Source: CAKSQF01 sp964569225 (lineage in GTDB: Bacteria > Bacillota > Clostridia > Oscillospirales > CAG-272). Taken from it: a stretch of DNA of 64,000 nucleotides. Positions 41,664-51,076 of the stretch are shown in pieces. The stretch spans positions 40,625 to 104,624 of the forward strand of contig CAZMTU010000001.1 in the NCBI GenBank assembly GCA_964569225.1. Direction: 5' to 3'. The notes under the pieces were generated by a model, which saw only the letters and a list, made by a program, of their open reading frames with translations, did no database searches and was not told where the DNA came from. The translations under genes were made by a program, and so were the position numbers. The first letter of the stretch is position 1; every line of letters starts with the position of its first letter.

Positions 41664-42632
41664 TTAAAATTCATTTTTCAGACTGCGGGAGAAAAGCGCG
41701 TCCAGCGCGTCGGCAGGCGCTTCGCCTTGGTAGAGAATTTGATAGATGCTGTGGCAGATGGGCATTTCGACCTGAAATTTTTTACAAAGATTTTCAATTG
41801 CTTCAGTGGTATAATAGCCCTCCGCCAGCTTTTCATATTTTTCACCTTTTACGAAGGCTTCTCCAAAGGCACGGTTGTGACTGAACTCGGAAAAGACAGT
41901 GGCTTCATAGTCCCCTAAATGGCAAAGTCCGTAAGCGGAACGCCGATCTCCGCCCATGGCTTCGATCAGCCGCGCTACCTCACTGGTAGCCCGGGACATC
42001 AGTGCGCCTTTTAATGAGGCTATACCTAATCCGTCCAGCATACCGGCGGCAATGCCGATCACGTTTTTGGCGGCGGCGCCCACTTCGTTGCCGATCAGAT
42101 CCTGACCGTAGTAGAAGCGGATCAGGTGAGAGGAAAATTCGTCTACCAATCTGTTTTTAGTAGCTTCATCCGGACTGTCTATGACCATGCAGTTAGGTAC
42201 GCCGCGGGCAAATTCCTGCGGATGACCGGGACCGATCCATACCGCCACCTGATTGCGGTCTTCAGGCGAGGCGCACATGAATTCGGCGGTAATTTCCGAC
42301 AGCCGCTTGCCGGTTGCGATTTCAATTCCCTTCATGCAAAGAATAAAGGTTTTGCGGGTGGGATGATAGGGCTGAATTTCACCCATCAGCGAACGCAATA
42401 CCTGTGAGGGAATGGAAATAATGATTGTTTCAGACGCGAGCGCTTCGCTAAGCTCCAATGTCAGCTTAATGCTTTCGGGGTAGGTCAGTACTCCATTGGT
42501 ACGGGTTGCCATCAGCTCCTGCATGGCAGGGGAGGCTGCTTTATCGTAGACTGTGACCTCATGACCGATGCTGTCAAGATACCATGCAATAAAGGATCCC
42601 CATCTGCCGCAGCCGATTACTGTAACTTTCAT
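41664..42632 (-). CDS. gpsA: Glycerol-3-phosphate dehydrogenase [NAD(P)+]
   Basis: 322 residues from ATG 42632 (GGAG just upstream; an in-frame TTG 12 nt earlier overlaps that site and is rejected). It reduces dihydroxyacetone phosphate to sn-glycerol 3-phosphate for phospholipid synthesis. Seen: dinucleotide motif VTVIGCGRWGS, SIPSQVLR, CMKGIEIATGKRLSE, GPGHPQEFARG, and the catalytic lysine region VGAAAKNVIGIAAGMLDGLG. Length normal. Downstream of cinA and nth on the same strand. Confidence 0.95.
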   Translation of the reverse strand: MKVTVIGCGRWGSFIAWYLDSIGHEVTVYDKAASPAMQELMATRTNGVLTYPESIKLTLELSEALASETIIISIPSQVLRSLMGEIQPYHPTRKTFILCMKGIEIATGKRLSEITAEFMCASPEDRNQVAVWIGPGHPQEFARGVPNCMVIDSPDEATKNRLVDEFSSHLIRFYYGQDLIGNEVGAAAKNVIGIAAGMLDGLGIASLKGALMSRATSEVARLIEAMGGDRRSAYGLCHLGDYEATVFSEFSHNRAFGEAFVKGEKYEKLAEGYYTTEAIENLCKKFQVEMPICHSIYQILYQGEAPADALDALFSRSLKNEF

Positions 42633-42773
42633 AATGTTCTCCAATTCAATATTATATTTTTAAAGGAAATGAATGCGCATGCGATAATGACAGCGCGTTC
42701 TATCGCCGGGCAGCCTTTGATGCGGGTTGCCAAAGCGTTTACATGTAATTTTAATACGAAGGACGCAAGAAAT

Positions 42774-43346
42774 TCACTTGTGAGAACAGTCTTTTGATTC
42801 GCGGGAAGATGGGATCAGCAGGCTCAACAACAGAGAAAGCGCTGCTTCCGCCGCCTTCAGACGAACGGTTTGACGGTCACCGTCTATACAGATCCGACGA
42901 ACAGCGTGAGTCAAAGGACGCGGTGTAAGATTTGTGCCGACTTCCGAAAGCGCAGCGTCTGCTATTTCAGACGAAGTGCTGTTGGGTGCGATTGCAGCGA
43001 TCCATACGGTTCCCACCGGATTTTCCGCGTCGCCGCCACCCGGACCGGCGTATCCGGTGAGCGCCAGCGCGCAGTCCGCTGAAAAGAGCCGGCGGGCGCC
43101 CTCCGCCATCGCTAAGGCGCATTCCGATGATACTACGCCTGCCCGCTCAATGATCTCCGGCGCGATACCGAGCAGCGATTGCTTGATTCGGGGCGAATAT
43201 GCGACCAGCGCGCCTTCCAGCACTGCCGATGCGCCCGGTTGAGCGGTAATCAATCCGCTGACCAGTCCTCCGGTGCAGGATTCGGCGGTAGTGACGGTGA
43301 GATGACGCTCGGTAAGCTGTTTAATTAGCTGCGCGGCTGTATTCAT
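42774..43346 (-). CDS. pncC: CinA-family nicotinamide-nucleotide amidohydrolase (PncC type)
   Basis: 190 residues from ATG 43346, overlapping the nth stop by ATGA. An earlier start lies inside nth and is not needed, since GGAGG precedes 43346. Contains TAESCTGGLVSGLIT with the catalytic Ser, VAYSPRIKQSLLGI, and LALTGYAGPGGGDAENPVGTVWIA. It deamidates NMN to nicotinic acid mononucleotide in pyridine nucleotide recycling. Lacks the N-terminal MoaB-like domain of full CinA. An acidic/polar insertion (about 130-150) makes it longer than typical stand-alone PncC. Confidence 0.92.
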   Translation of the reverse strand: MNTAAQLIKQLTERHLTVTTAESCTGGLVSGLITAQPGASAVLEGALVAYSPRIKQSLLGIAPEIIERAGVVSSECALAMAEGARRLFSADCALALTGYAGPGGGDAENPVGTVWIAAIAPNSTSSEIADAALSEVGTNLTPRPLTHAVRRICIDGDRQTVRLKAAEAALSLLLSLLIPSSRESKDCSHK

Positions 43347-43987
43347 GCGGTTTCCTCCGGCTTGCAGGAGGGGCATAGCGCTGCCAATGGGCATTCACCG
43401 CAGCGAGGTGCGCGGGCTGAGCAATATTCTCTGCCAAACCAGACGATGCGATGGCAGAAATGACTTTGATTTACACCTTCCAATGCGTCGGAAAGGATCA
43501 TTTCAATTTTAACCGGATTTTTTTCGCCTGCGGGCACCAGTCCCAGCCGTCCGGACAAGCGGATGCAATGGGTGTCTACCACGACCGCCTGCTGATGGTA
43601 AATATCGCCCAGCAGCAGATTGGCGACCTTTCGTCCTACGCCGGGAAATTTTAAAAGCTCCTCCATAGTGTCGGGCAACACACCATGATAAGTGCCGCAA
43701 AGCAGTTGGCAGTCCCCGATAATGTCCTTGGCTTTAACATGATAAAGCCCGCAGGGACGGATGATTTCCTCTACATCGGAGAGTTTGGCAGCCGCCAGCG
43801 CTTCGGGGGTTGGGTAGCGTTCAAACAGCGGTTTACAGGTGAGGTTTACCCGAACATCGGTACATTGAGCGGAAAGACGCGCCATAATCAACAGCTTCCA
43901 AGGCTCGCCGTCATATTCCAGCGCGCAGAGCGCGTCCGGGTAAATTTCTTCCAGCCGCTTCGCAATTTCCAGTGCATGTGTATTCAT
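43343..43987 (-). CDS. nth: Endonuclease III
   Basis: 214 residues; GCAGGAA precedes the ATG. DNA glycosylase/AP lyase for oxidised pyrimidines in base excision repair. Seen: helix-hairpin-helix KFPGVGRKVANLLLG with the catalytic Lys, VVDTHCIRLSGRLGL with the catalytic Asp, and the 4Fe-4S cluster pattern C-x6-C-x2-C-x5-C (YCSARAPRCGECPLAALC). It overlaps cinA by 4 bp, an operon with maf and DUF4321 upstream. Confidence 0.96.
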   Translation of the reverse strand: MNTHALEIAKRLEEIYPDALCALEYDGEPWKLLIMARLSAQCTDVRVNLTCKPLFERYPTPEALAAAKLSDVEEIIRPCGLYHVKAKDIIGDCQLLCGTYHGVLPDTMEELLKFPGVGRKVANLLLGDIYHQQAVVVDTHCIRLSGRLGLVPAGEKNPVKIEMILSDALEGVNQSHFCHRIVWFGREYCSARAPRCGECPLAALCPSCKPEETA

Positions 43988-44023
43988 AGCTTATTCCTGC
44001 TTTTAGTTTATAATGTGGTAAAA

Positions 44024-44626
44024 TTAATCTTTAAAGTCAGCAAAACTCAAATGAAAATGCTCTGCCAGCAGCTTTTTCAGCAGTTCTACCGGAAGTCCGA
44101 CTACATTTTCGAAATCACCGCTGATAGCTGAGATAAATGCGCCGCCTCCGCCTTGAATCGCGTAGGCGCCCGCTTTGTCCATAGGTTCACCTGTGGCAAT
44201 GTACTGCGCAATATCCTTTTCCGAAAGCGTTCGGAACTCAATATCGGTTTTCTGACAATCGACTGCCTGCATGCTGCTGGCGCCTGACAGCAGCGCGATA
44301 CCGCTCCACACCCGATGTCTGTTGCCTGACAGCAGGCGCAGCATCCTTTGGGCAGCGGAAGGGGTGGACGGTTTGCCTAAAATCTCGCCGTTGGGCGCTT
44401 CTACTACGGTATCTGCCGCTAAAATCAAGTCATCCGGCTGCCAGCTGTGAGCTTTAAGACCGGCATGGGCTTTTTTGAGCGCCAGATACCGTACCAATTC
44501 TTCGGGGGACAGACCGGCAGGACAGTGCTCATCGGTATCGGTGGGAAAAACAGTAAAGCGGACGTGATGTGCCTGAAGCAATTCCCGCCGGCGGGGAGAA
44601 GCGGAGGCGAGAATCAGGCGGCTCAC
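44024..44626 (-). CDS. maf: Maf-like nucleotide pyrophosphatase
   Basis: 200 residues. N-terminal LILASASPRRRELLQ, TDTDEH, LALKKA, LILAADTVVEAPNGEILGKP and LSGNRHRVWSGIAL are the conserved Maf blocks. It hydrolyses dTTP/UTP or modified nucleotides and is linked to septum formation. The start overlaps the DUF4321 stop by ATGA, indicating translational coupling. Confidence 0.95.
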   Translation of the reverse strand: MSRLILASASPRRRELLQAHHVRFTVFPTDTDEHCPAGLSPEELVRYLALKKAHAGLKAHSWQPDDLILAADTVVEAPNGEILGKPSTPSAAQRMLRLLSGNRHRVWSGIALLSGASSMQAVDCQKTDIEFRTLSEKDIAQYIATGEPMDKAGAYAIQGGGGAFISAISGDFENVVGLPVELLKKLLAEHFHLSFADFKD

Positions 44627-44976
44627 TGGTCTTCCTCATCTTCTGCTACTTCTTCAGCGAGGCTTTGCTTTTTAGCGGCAGACGACGCCATCATATATCG
44701 CCCGAACGCCAGTGCCAGCAGTGAAAAGATTACTGCCGCGGGATTCAAATGAATAGAAAAGCCAAAGGCAAGCTTGAACAGTACAAAATTCAGTTCAACC
44801 GGTTCAATCAAGCCGAATGCCACGTCATAAGACAGCCATTTCAAAAAGCCGATATTTTGAGTAATTGCCGCAATGACTTCACCGATAACCAGCCCGCCGA
44901 TAAAGCAGGCGAGATCCATTGCCAAGGGTTTCAGACGAATTTTTTTCTTTTTAGTGGGATTTTTGGGGTCCTTCAT
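44623..44976 (-). CDS. DUF4321 membrane protein
   Basis: 117 residues from ATG 44976 (12 nt after AAAGGA). A GTG at 45000 in the same frame is possible; the ATG at 44988 abuts the ribosome site. Short basic N-terminus, two to three hydrophobic segments (AMDLACFIGGLVIGEVIAAI and NFVLFKLAFGFSIHLNPAAVIFSLLALAFG), acidic tail. The segment NFVLFKLAFGF is the DUF4321 signature. In many Clostridia this gene sits beside maf, as here. Function unknown. Confidence 0.8.
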   Translation of the reverse strand: MKDPKNPTKKKKIRLKPLAMDLACFIGGLVIGEVIAAITQNIGFLKWLSYDVAFGLIEPVELNFVLFKLAFGFSIHLNPAAVIFSLLALAFGRYMMASSAAKKQSLAEEVAEDEEDQ

Positions 44977-45053
44977 ATCTGTTTTCATTCCTTTCACCAA
45001 GTAAGGCGATGTTTACTGCCCAATCGGAAACCGTTTAGTGCGTTTACCGGTCG

Positions 45054-46832
45054 TTATTTCATCCGGCGAAGCTCTTTTTTGGTAGGCAGTCCTTTCCGAT
45101 AGCATTCCAAAATATAGCGTACCTCCTGCGCGCCCTCAGTGGTGAAAAGAAAGTGCTGCCCACAGGCGCCCAGCTTGTTCAGTTCATTCTGCCGGTCTGC
45201 CATATAGGTGGGGACGCTGTTAAGCACCAGCTCCCGTCCTCCCTCCCGAATGACCGGAAAGGAAGCTTTTCTGCGGTCTGTCAACTGGCTGCTCCCGCAA
45301 GATTTTTCCAACAGCATCAGGGGAATGCGCCCGTAAACAATGGCGCTTTTTCTGGCGGGAATGTCCCTCATTTGCGCCAGCAGCAGTTCGGGAGAAAGAA
45401 TCACTTCAGAAAGCTGATTCCAGACAACGGCCGCATAAGAATTTTCAATATTCAGCCGCCAATCGCCATGAATACACAGTCCGCTGGCTTGGGCCAACTG
45501 CATCTGACCGATTCCGGAAATCATAACATGTTCAGCGCCGTTTATCCTTGCCCGGTTTAGTGCGGCTGTCACCTTTTCTTCTTCGCCGTCCCGGATCACC
45601 GGCGGCAGGAGAATGCCGTTTGCTGAATGAGGATTCCAACGGTCCAGCGGCAGAAATATAATATCGAAGTCATGATCCGCCGGAATTGTTTCGGGACGGT
45701 AAAATCGAGCTGTTTTCAGCGGTTTCCACTCGGACAAAGCCGGTTTTTCAGGTAATGGGGGAAGCGTTGGCGCCGGGAGCGCCGGTCGGTTCAGCAGAAT
45801 AGGCGGCAGGGAATGACCTGCCGGCTGCCAGTCACTTGAAGCGGCGCCGGAAAATGGAGAAGCGGCTGCCTGACGAGTATCAGCACAAGCCCGCTGTTCC
45901 GCTTGGCGGGTAGCCGCTTTGTCACTTTCCCGCCGGACGCCGTTCATACCGGCAAAACGACCGGTAAAATAGCCGTCGGTAAAACCTTCCCGAGAAAACA
46001 TGCGTTCCAATTCTTCTATTTCACTATCGGTCGCCGCCCGACGCTGATTCAACAGACGGCGAAAGACAGATGTGACCGTGTAAACATAGGCGGGCGATTT
46101 CATTCGCCCTTCAATTTTCAGTGACGCCACGCCGGTGCGCAGCAGCGCCGGAATATGCGCTGCCAGCGACAAATCCTTCAGCGAAAGCGGTGTACGCCCA
46201 TTATAAGGCAGACGGCAGGGCTGTGCGCATTCGCCTCTGTTGCCGCTTCTTCCGCCTACAATAGAGGAAAAAAGGCATTGTCCGGAGGCGGATACGCAGA
46301 GGGCGCCGTGAACAAACAGTTCAATGGGAATAGGCGATTTTTCTGTCAGTTCGGCAATTGCTTCTTCAGACAATTCTCGGGCGCAAACCATACGGGAAAA
46401 GCCCAGCGCCGCCAACTGCTTTGCGCCGGCTGCGCTGTGACCGCTGCACTGAGTAGAGGCGTGCAGCGGAAAACCAGGAAAGCTTTGATGGATCAGTGAA
46501 GCCAGTCCCAAATCCGCAATAATCAGCGCGTCCGCACCTGATTGGTAGGCGTAAGCCGCAAGCTCTAACGCTTGCTTCATCTGACGGTCGGTAATCAGGG
46601 TATTCAGCGCTAAATAGACCTTTACGCCCGCTTTATGCGCGGCGGTTATAGCGGCGGCAAGCGCCGGCCGGTCGAAATTTCGAGCGGAAGCACGGGCGCT
46701 GAACTGGGTGGCGCCCAGATAAACGGCGTCTGCGCCCGCCGCAATAGCGGCGCGAAGCGCCTGTTCGCTGCCAGCTGGAGCCAGCAGCTCAGGGAGGGCT
46801 TTTTGACTGTCTTTTAAGCAGTTTTTTTTCAT
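45054..46832 (-). CDS. Peptidase U32 family protein (RlhA-like)
   Basis: 592 residues. The N-terminal 300 form the U32 core: PELLAPAGSEQALRAAIAAGADAVYLG, VYLALNTLI, QCSGHSAAGAKQLAALGFSRMV, ELFVHGALCVSASGQC, GNRGECAQPCRLPY and LKIEGRMKSPAYV. Family members act in 23S rRNA C2501 hydroxylation (RlhA) or are annotated as collagenase-like peptidases. Cysteines in HGALCVSASGQCLFSS and RGECAQPCR match the iron-sulfur-binding pattern of the hydroxylation subgroup. A low-complexity linker (about 300-350) precedes a C-terminal domain like that of larger clostridial U32 proteins. Ribosome site weak (AAGGTAG). Confidence 0.88.
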   Translation of the reverse strand: MKKNCLKDSQKALPELLAPAGSEQALRAAIAAGADAVYLGATQFSARASARNFDRPALAAAITAAHKAGVKVYLALNTLITDRQMKQALELAAYAYQSGADALIIADLGLASLIHQSFPGFPLHASTQCSGHSAAGAKQLAALGFSRMVCARELSEEAIAELTEKSPIPIELFVHGALCVSASGQCLFSSIVGGRSGNRGECAQPCRLPYNGRTPLSLKDLSLAAHIPALLRTGVASLKIEGRMKSPAYVYTVTSVFRRLLNQRRAATDSEIEELERMFSREGFTDGYFTGRFAGMNGVRRESDKAATRQAEQRACADTRQAAASPFSGAASSDWQPAGHSLPPILLNRPALPAPTLPPLPEKPALSEWKPLKTARFYRPETIPADHDFDIIFLPLDRWNPHSANGILLPPVIRDGEEEKVTAALNRARINGAEHVMISGIGQMQLAQASGLCIHGDWRLNIENSYAAVVWNQLSEVILSPELLLAQMRDIPARKSAIVYGRIPLMLLEKSCGSSQLTDRRKASFPVIREGGRELVLNSVPTYMADRQNELNKLGACGQHFLFTTEGAQEVRYILECYRKGLPTKKELRRMK

Positions 46833-46848
46833 TTTTTTATGTACTACC

Positions 46849-46877
46849 TTGAAAATTTCGGGAAAATAGTATATAAT
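46849..46877 (+). promoter_or_regulatory. Sigma-A promoter of proB
   Basis: TTGAAA (46849-46854), 17 bp, TATAAT (46872-46877). The 5' leader would be about 150 nt (to 47034). I saw no known riboswitch in it. Confidence 0.75.
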
Positions 46878-47034
46878 AGCTGGTATCGTCGTATATTCGG
46901 AATATTTGTCGCGTTGCGGCAGATTCGGAAAGCGATCGATGGGAGCGTGCTTGTATGAATTATTAGAATACTTTCATTATAGCACAAGATTATGAATAAA
47001 GAAATAGCAATCACGAAAAAAGACGGAGTTTTTT

Positions 47035-47844
47035 ATGGACCGGTTGTTAAAAACAGATCGAATCGTTGTGAAAATCGGTTCGTCTACGCTTACGCATGAA
47101 AACGGAAAACTGAATGTAAGGCGGATGGAGCTGCTTGTGCAGGTATTATCCGATCTGAAAAACAGCGGCAGGGAGATTGTTTTAGTTTCATCCGGCGCTA
47201 TCGCTGCCGGAGCGGGAAGGATCGGTTATACTGCACCGGAGCGCTCTACTGAGGTCAAGCAGGCGTTAGCGGCGGTAGGGCAGGCGGAGTTGATGCGCGC
47301 CTATGAGAGGCTTTTTTCGGCTTGGGGACATGTGCCCGCGCAGATACTGCTGACAAAGGACGTTATGTGTCATGAAATTGCCCGGGTAAACGCGCAAAAT
47401 ACCTTTCGCACCTTGCTTCAGTTAGGCGCGCTGCCAATTGTCAATGAAAACGATTCGGTTTCCTATGAGGAAATCAAATTTGGCGGAAACGATACGCTTG
47501 CCGCCTGTGTCGCCATGCTGTGCGGCGCCGATTTGCTGATCAATCTTTCCGATATTGACGGGTTGTATGACAGTGATCCAAGGAAGAATTCTTCCGCAAA
47601 GCTGATCCGGCGAGTGGAAAAAATAGATGACGCTATTCTTGCTATGGCAGGCGGTGCGGGCAGCAGCCGGGGAACCGGCGGTATGGCCGCCAAGCTGAAG
47701 GCTGCCGGCATGGCGGCTGAGGCGGGCATTCCGATGATCATTTGCAGCGGCGCCGATCCGAGGATCCTCTACGAGCTTATAGATGGGAAAGAAATGGGTA
47801 CGCTGTTTCTCTCTGACGCCGCGTTAAAAGGAAAAGAAATATGA
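47035..47844 (+). CDS. proB: Glutamate 5-kinase (short form without PUA domain)
   Basis: 269 residues, against about 370 for the form with a C-terminal PUA domain, which is absent. It phosphorylates glutamate in the first step of proline synthesis. Seen: RIVVKIGSSTLT, IVLVSSGAIAAGAGRIGY, NENDSVSYEEIKFGGNDTLAA, LLINLSDIDGLYDSDPR and GTGGMAAKLKAAGMA. No proA (glutamyl phosphate reductase) lies next to it. The stop overlaps the next start by ATGA. Confidence 0.96.
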   Translation: MDRLLKTDRIVVKIGSSTLTHENGKLNVRRMELLVQVLSDLKNSGREIVLVSSGAIAAGAGRIGYTAPERSTEVKQALAAVGQAELMRAYERLFSAWGHVPAQILLTKDVMCHEIARVNAQNTFRTLLQLGALPIVNENDSVSYEEIKFGGNDTLAACVAMLCGADLLINLSDIDGLYDSDPRKNSSAKLIRRVEKIDDAILAMAGGAGSSRGTGGMAAKLKAAGMAAEAGIPMIICSGADPRILYELIDGKEMGTLFLSDAALKGKEI

Positions 47845-48893
47845 AAAAAACATTTGAAATTATGCGGCTGACAGCGGCGGTATTAATAATTCTCACTGTC
47901 TTTACCGCTTGCCGGACCGGTTCCGTAACAGATGAGGCGCCGATTGGTTCTACGCTGTATGAAACACAGGTAAGCGCGAACGGCAGTCTTCAGTCCGCCG
48001 AACAGACCGTTACTGTTGATACGGAACTGGAGAAGCCGCCGATCGCTCAAAACTGGCAGTGGAATCCCTATTGCTTTGATCTGTTAGGAAACGAATACCG
48101 TGTATCCGCCCAAAAGATTGCCGACGCGATCATGAACTATGAGCCGTCGGTCGCACTGGAAGCGGGTGAAGCGGAAGCAGTCTGTGCCAATATCGCTTTT
48201 GAATTCCCTCCTGCCGCATTGGCGGATTTTACGGTGCGGGGAAACGAGGTGGAGATTTCTTACCTTTACGATCGTGAAACACATGAAGAAAAGCTGAATG
48301 CCTTTAAAAGCTCGGTGGAAACGGTTCTGAACAGCTTATTAGAGCCGGAGGATAACGAAATCGTTCGGGCGTTGCTGCTTTACCGTTATGTAGCCGAAAA
48401 CGTCAACTATTTTACGGTGGATTATACCGAAAAACAGATTACCGCTTTTTCAGCCCTTACCGATCATGTGACGATCTGCTATGGCTTTGCCGATGCTTTC
48501 GCTTATTTGCTGCGGCAGACCGGTATGGAGGCGCATGTTTACCGAGGCAGCAGCGGAGGCGGTGAGCACGGCTGGTGCTACGCCAAAGCAGAGGGGCAAT
48601 GGTATCACTTTGATCCCACATGGGAGCATAGCGATCAGAAGAAAAGCGGAACTGCCAGTCTGATCTATTTCGGCATGAGCGATTCCCGCCGCTATGGCGG
48701 TGTGAATCGCCGCTGCGTATACGGATTCGGCATATTGGAGCAGAGCGGGGAAAATTCAAACGCGCCCTGCCAGCTTATTGATCCGGCGCTCTATCCCTGT
48801 TATGGCTGGCGATACGATCGAACAAGCGGCAAGTTGATTTGCCAAACGGGATCGGTTTTGCTGAGCGCTAAGCAAACAGGAGAACCTACCTGA
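47841..48893 (+). CDS. Lipoprotein with transglutaminase-like domain
   Basis: 350 residues with a lipoprotein signal (LTVFTAC). After a linker, residues about 160-260 form a transglutaminase-like cysteine-protease fold: Cys in HVTICYGFADAFAYLLRQTG, His in GEHGWCYAK and Asp in WYHFDPTWE make the C-H-D triad. Probable surface peptidase or amidase. Translationally coupled to proB, an unexpected partner. No functional link to proline synthesis is apparent. Confidence 0.88.
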   Translation: MKKTFEIMRLTAAVLIILTVFTACRTGSVTDEAPIGSTLYETQVSANGSLQSAEQTVTVDTELEKPPIAQNWQWNPYCFDLLGNEYRVSAQKIADAIMNYEPSVALEAGEAEAVCANIAFEFPPAALADFTVRGNEVEISYLYDRETHEEKLNAFKSSVETVLNSLLEPEDNEIVRALLLYRYVAENVNYFTVDYTEKQITAFSALTDHVTICYGFADAFAYLLRQTGMEAHVYRGSSGGGEHGWCYAKAEGQWYHFDPTWEHSDQKKSGTASLIYFGMSDSRRYGGVNRRCVYGFGILEQSGENSNAPCQLIDPALYPCYGWRYDRTSGKLICQTGSVLLSAKQTGEPT

Positions 48894-48960
48894 TGAGGCT
48901 ATGGCTGTAAGGCGTTGACTGCGGAATTGTTCAGGCTGTCTTAAACTGGATCAAAATAAC

Positions 48961-49014
48961 TTTTTTGCCCCTCTTTTTTAAAGCGTGGGCAAAAAATTTT
49001 AAATTATTTTTTGT
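48961..49014. terminator. Bidirectional-looking hairpin after the transglutaminase gene
   Basis: TTTTTTGCCC (48961-48970) pairs with GGGCAAAAAA (48987-48996), followed by ATTTTAAATTATTTTTTG. Confidence 0.6.
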
Positions 49015-49088
49015 AAGAATCCTCGATGGGAGTTTTGGACTGTTTTAAGCCAAAAGGCAGTCTGCGATAAATAGGAGAAAAATAAAAT

Positions 49089-50270
49089 ATGAAAGAGTTT
49101 TTACTGTGTAAATACGGGGAAGTTGTGCTGAAAGGGCTGAATAAGGCGCATTTTGAGCATATATTATTGGCGGAAACCAGGCGGCGGCTGAAGGATCTGG
49201 GCGAATTCAATACATGGTGGTGTCAGTCCACCGTATACATTGAGCCGATGAACGATTGCTGCGATCTGGAGGAAGCGCTGCGCCGGATGAAGCTGGTTTT
49301 CGGCTTTGCGACCGTCACTCGAGCTGTCGGAGTAGAAAAGACCCCTGAAGCGATCTGTCAGGCGGCAAAAGCTTATCTGCCCGCGTTTTTAAGCGGGGCG
49401 CATACCTTCAAGGTAGAGGGCAAGCGGGCGGATAAGCGTTTTCCCATGTCTTCTCCTGAACTGGCGGGTGAAGTAGGCGGCGCGATTTTGGAAGCCATGC
49501 CGCAGCTTCGGGTTAATCTGACCGCGCCTGAGATAGTGGTGCGGGTGGAAATCCGAGAAAATTACGCGTTTTTGCATGCGGGCGCTGAAAAAGGTGCCGG
49601 CGGATTGCCTGCGGGCGGTTCCGGAAAAGCGCTGCTGCTGCTTTCCGGAGGAATCGATTCTCCGGTGGCAGGCTATATGATCGCTAAGCGGGGAGCGGAG
49701 GTGGAAGCGTTGCACTTTGATTCTTTCCCCTACACCTCCCTGCAGGCCAAGGAAAAGGTACTGTCTTTAGCGGAGAAGCTGACCGCTTACACCGGACGTA
49801 TGCGGGTACATGTAATTTCGCTTACAAAGATTCAGGAGCAGCTTCGCCGTACTGTTAAGGAGGAATACTTTACACTGCTGCTGCGGCGCTCTATGATGCG
49901 CCTTGCTCAGCGTACCGCTCAGATCTATTATTGCAGTGCTCTTATTACCGGTGAGTCGCTCGGGCAGGTAGCTTCTCAAACCATGCAGGCGCTTGGTGTG
50001 ACCGATCATGCGGTAGATATGCCAGTGTTCCGTCCCTGCATCGGGATGGATAAAGAAGAAATTGTCACGATTGCTCGAAAGATTGATACCTTTGAAACCT
50101 CTATTCAGCCTTTCGAGGACTGCTGTACCGTATTTACGCCTCGCCATCCCAAAACCCGACCGGAACTTGAAAAGGTACTGGCGGAAGAAGAGAAGGCGAT
50201 GCTGGCGTCACTGGAGGAGGAGGCCTTTCAGGCAATGGAGCATCATTTGCTCCGGAGTTATGAGGGGTAA
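49089..50270 (+). CDS. thiI: tRNA 4-thiouridine synthase ThiI (no rhodanese domain)
   Basis: 393 residues, AGGAG before the ATG. Order: N-terminal ferredoxin-like/THUMP region (about 1-165), PP-loop ATP pyrophosphatase with LLLLSGGIDSPVAGYMIAKRG, then YYCSALITGESLGQVASQT and PFEDCCTVFTPRHP. It adenylates U8 of tRNA and inserts sulfur; also used in thiamine thiazole synthesis. The C-terminal rhodanese domain of the E. coli enzyme is missing, as usual for Gram-positive forms, so a cysteine desulfurase elsewhere should supply persulfide. Confidence 0.96.
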   Translation: MKEFLLCKYGEVVLKGLNKAHFEHILLAETRRRLKDLGEFNTWWCQSTVYIEPMNDCCDLEEALRRMKLVFGFATVTRAVGVEKTPEAICQAAKAYLPAFLSGAHTFKVEGKRADKRFPMSSPELAGEVGGAILEAMPQLRVNLTAPEIVVRVEIRENYAFLHAGAEKGAGGLPAGGSGKALLLLSGGIDSPVAGYMIAKRGAEVEALHFDSFPYTSLQAKEKVLSLAEKLTAYTGRMRVHVISLTKIQEQLRRTVKEEYFTLLLRRSMMRLAQRTAQIYYCSALITGESLGQVASQTMQALGVTDHAVDMPVFRPCIGMDKEEIVTIARKIDTFETSIQPFEDCCTVFTPRHPKTRPELEKVLAEEEKAMLASLEEEAFQAMEHHLLRSYEG

Positions 50271-50354
50271 GGCGCAGAATTTTTTTGATGCGGCATTTTT
50301 TAGCTTATAAAATATTAGACATATAACATATAAGCAAACTTTAAATATAGATCA

Positions 50355-50390
50355 AAAAGGTGGAACCTTCTTAGGAAGGTTCCACCTTTT
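50355..50390. terminator. Terminator of thiI
   Basis: Perfect 16-bp arms AAAAGGTGGAACCTTC and GAAGGTTCCACCTTTT around TTAG. A and T runs at both sides make it work in either direction. Confidence 0.85.
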
Positions 50391-50978
50391 CGGCGTTGCG
50401 TTTAATCATGACAGATGCAACAAAGGAGATTGAGTAAAAGAAAATGAAAAATGAAAGCGAGCAGCAAACGCGCAGACCGCGGTAAAACGGACGAAATGCA
50501 GAGAAAAAGCGAAAGGAGGTGCAGACTGACGTATGCTGTAATTAATAGGCAGAACGAATAGCAGATAAGCATGCAGATAAAAACGCTGAAACGAATGATT
50601 GAAGGTTGGGTGAGAACGATAACGAAATAGGGAGAGGGAAAGGCACATTGACGGTCAAACAGCAAAACAAAAATATGATCGCGGATCGAAAAAAAAGTAA
50701 CCGGATGCATCAGCGAAATGAGAAGTAGACGTATAACGGAGCGGATAAAAACAACACCTGAGAATCGACAGCACGTCTATCAAACGTCCGAACAGTGGAG
50801 GTCAGGTTGAACGACGGCTCTCATATACATATATGCAAAAACGGGAAATGAGGGGTACACTTCTTGGAGGACGTTTACAAAATGTTAACATTTAAAAGCG
50901 GCATAGCTAAGTCGGAAGGCATTTCGGGAGACAGACAAAAGGCGATTGGCTATTTGGCGAATTGCCTCAGAGTGCAGA
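50391..50978. other. Purine-rich gene-free stretch
   Basis: About 590 bp. From 50405 to 50770 the plus strand is strongly A/G-biased. Minus-strand ORFs here (such as 50402-50710) are pyrimidine-rich hydrophobic artefacts without ribosome sites. No repeats of families 1-3 until 50979. Confidence 0.5.
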
Positions 50979-51076
50979 CAAATTTGAGTTTTAAAATCTA
51001 AAATATAGAAACAAATCTATATTTAAGTGCTTTTGAGGGATTTGGAAGACTTTTTAAAAATCCCCTTAGTCTGCTG
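50979..51076. repeat. Family-3 module and degenerate border of copy D
   Basis: 50979-51010 matches 14758-14790. 51037-51066 contains a weak stem GGGATTT/AAATCCC in the place where a locus hairpin would be expected to the left of copy D. Confidence 0.5.

Noticed and set aside
50402..50710. Hydrophobic 102-codon minus-strand ORF
   Set aside because: Composition is explained by the pyrimidine-rich strand; no ribosome site, promoter or family.
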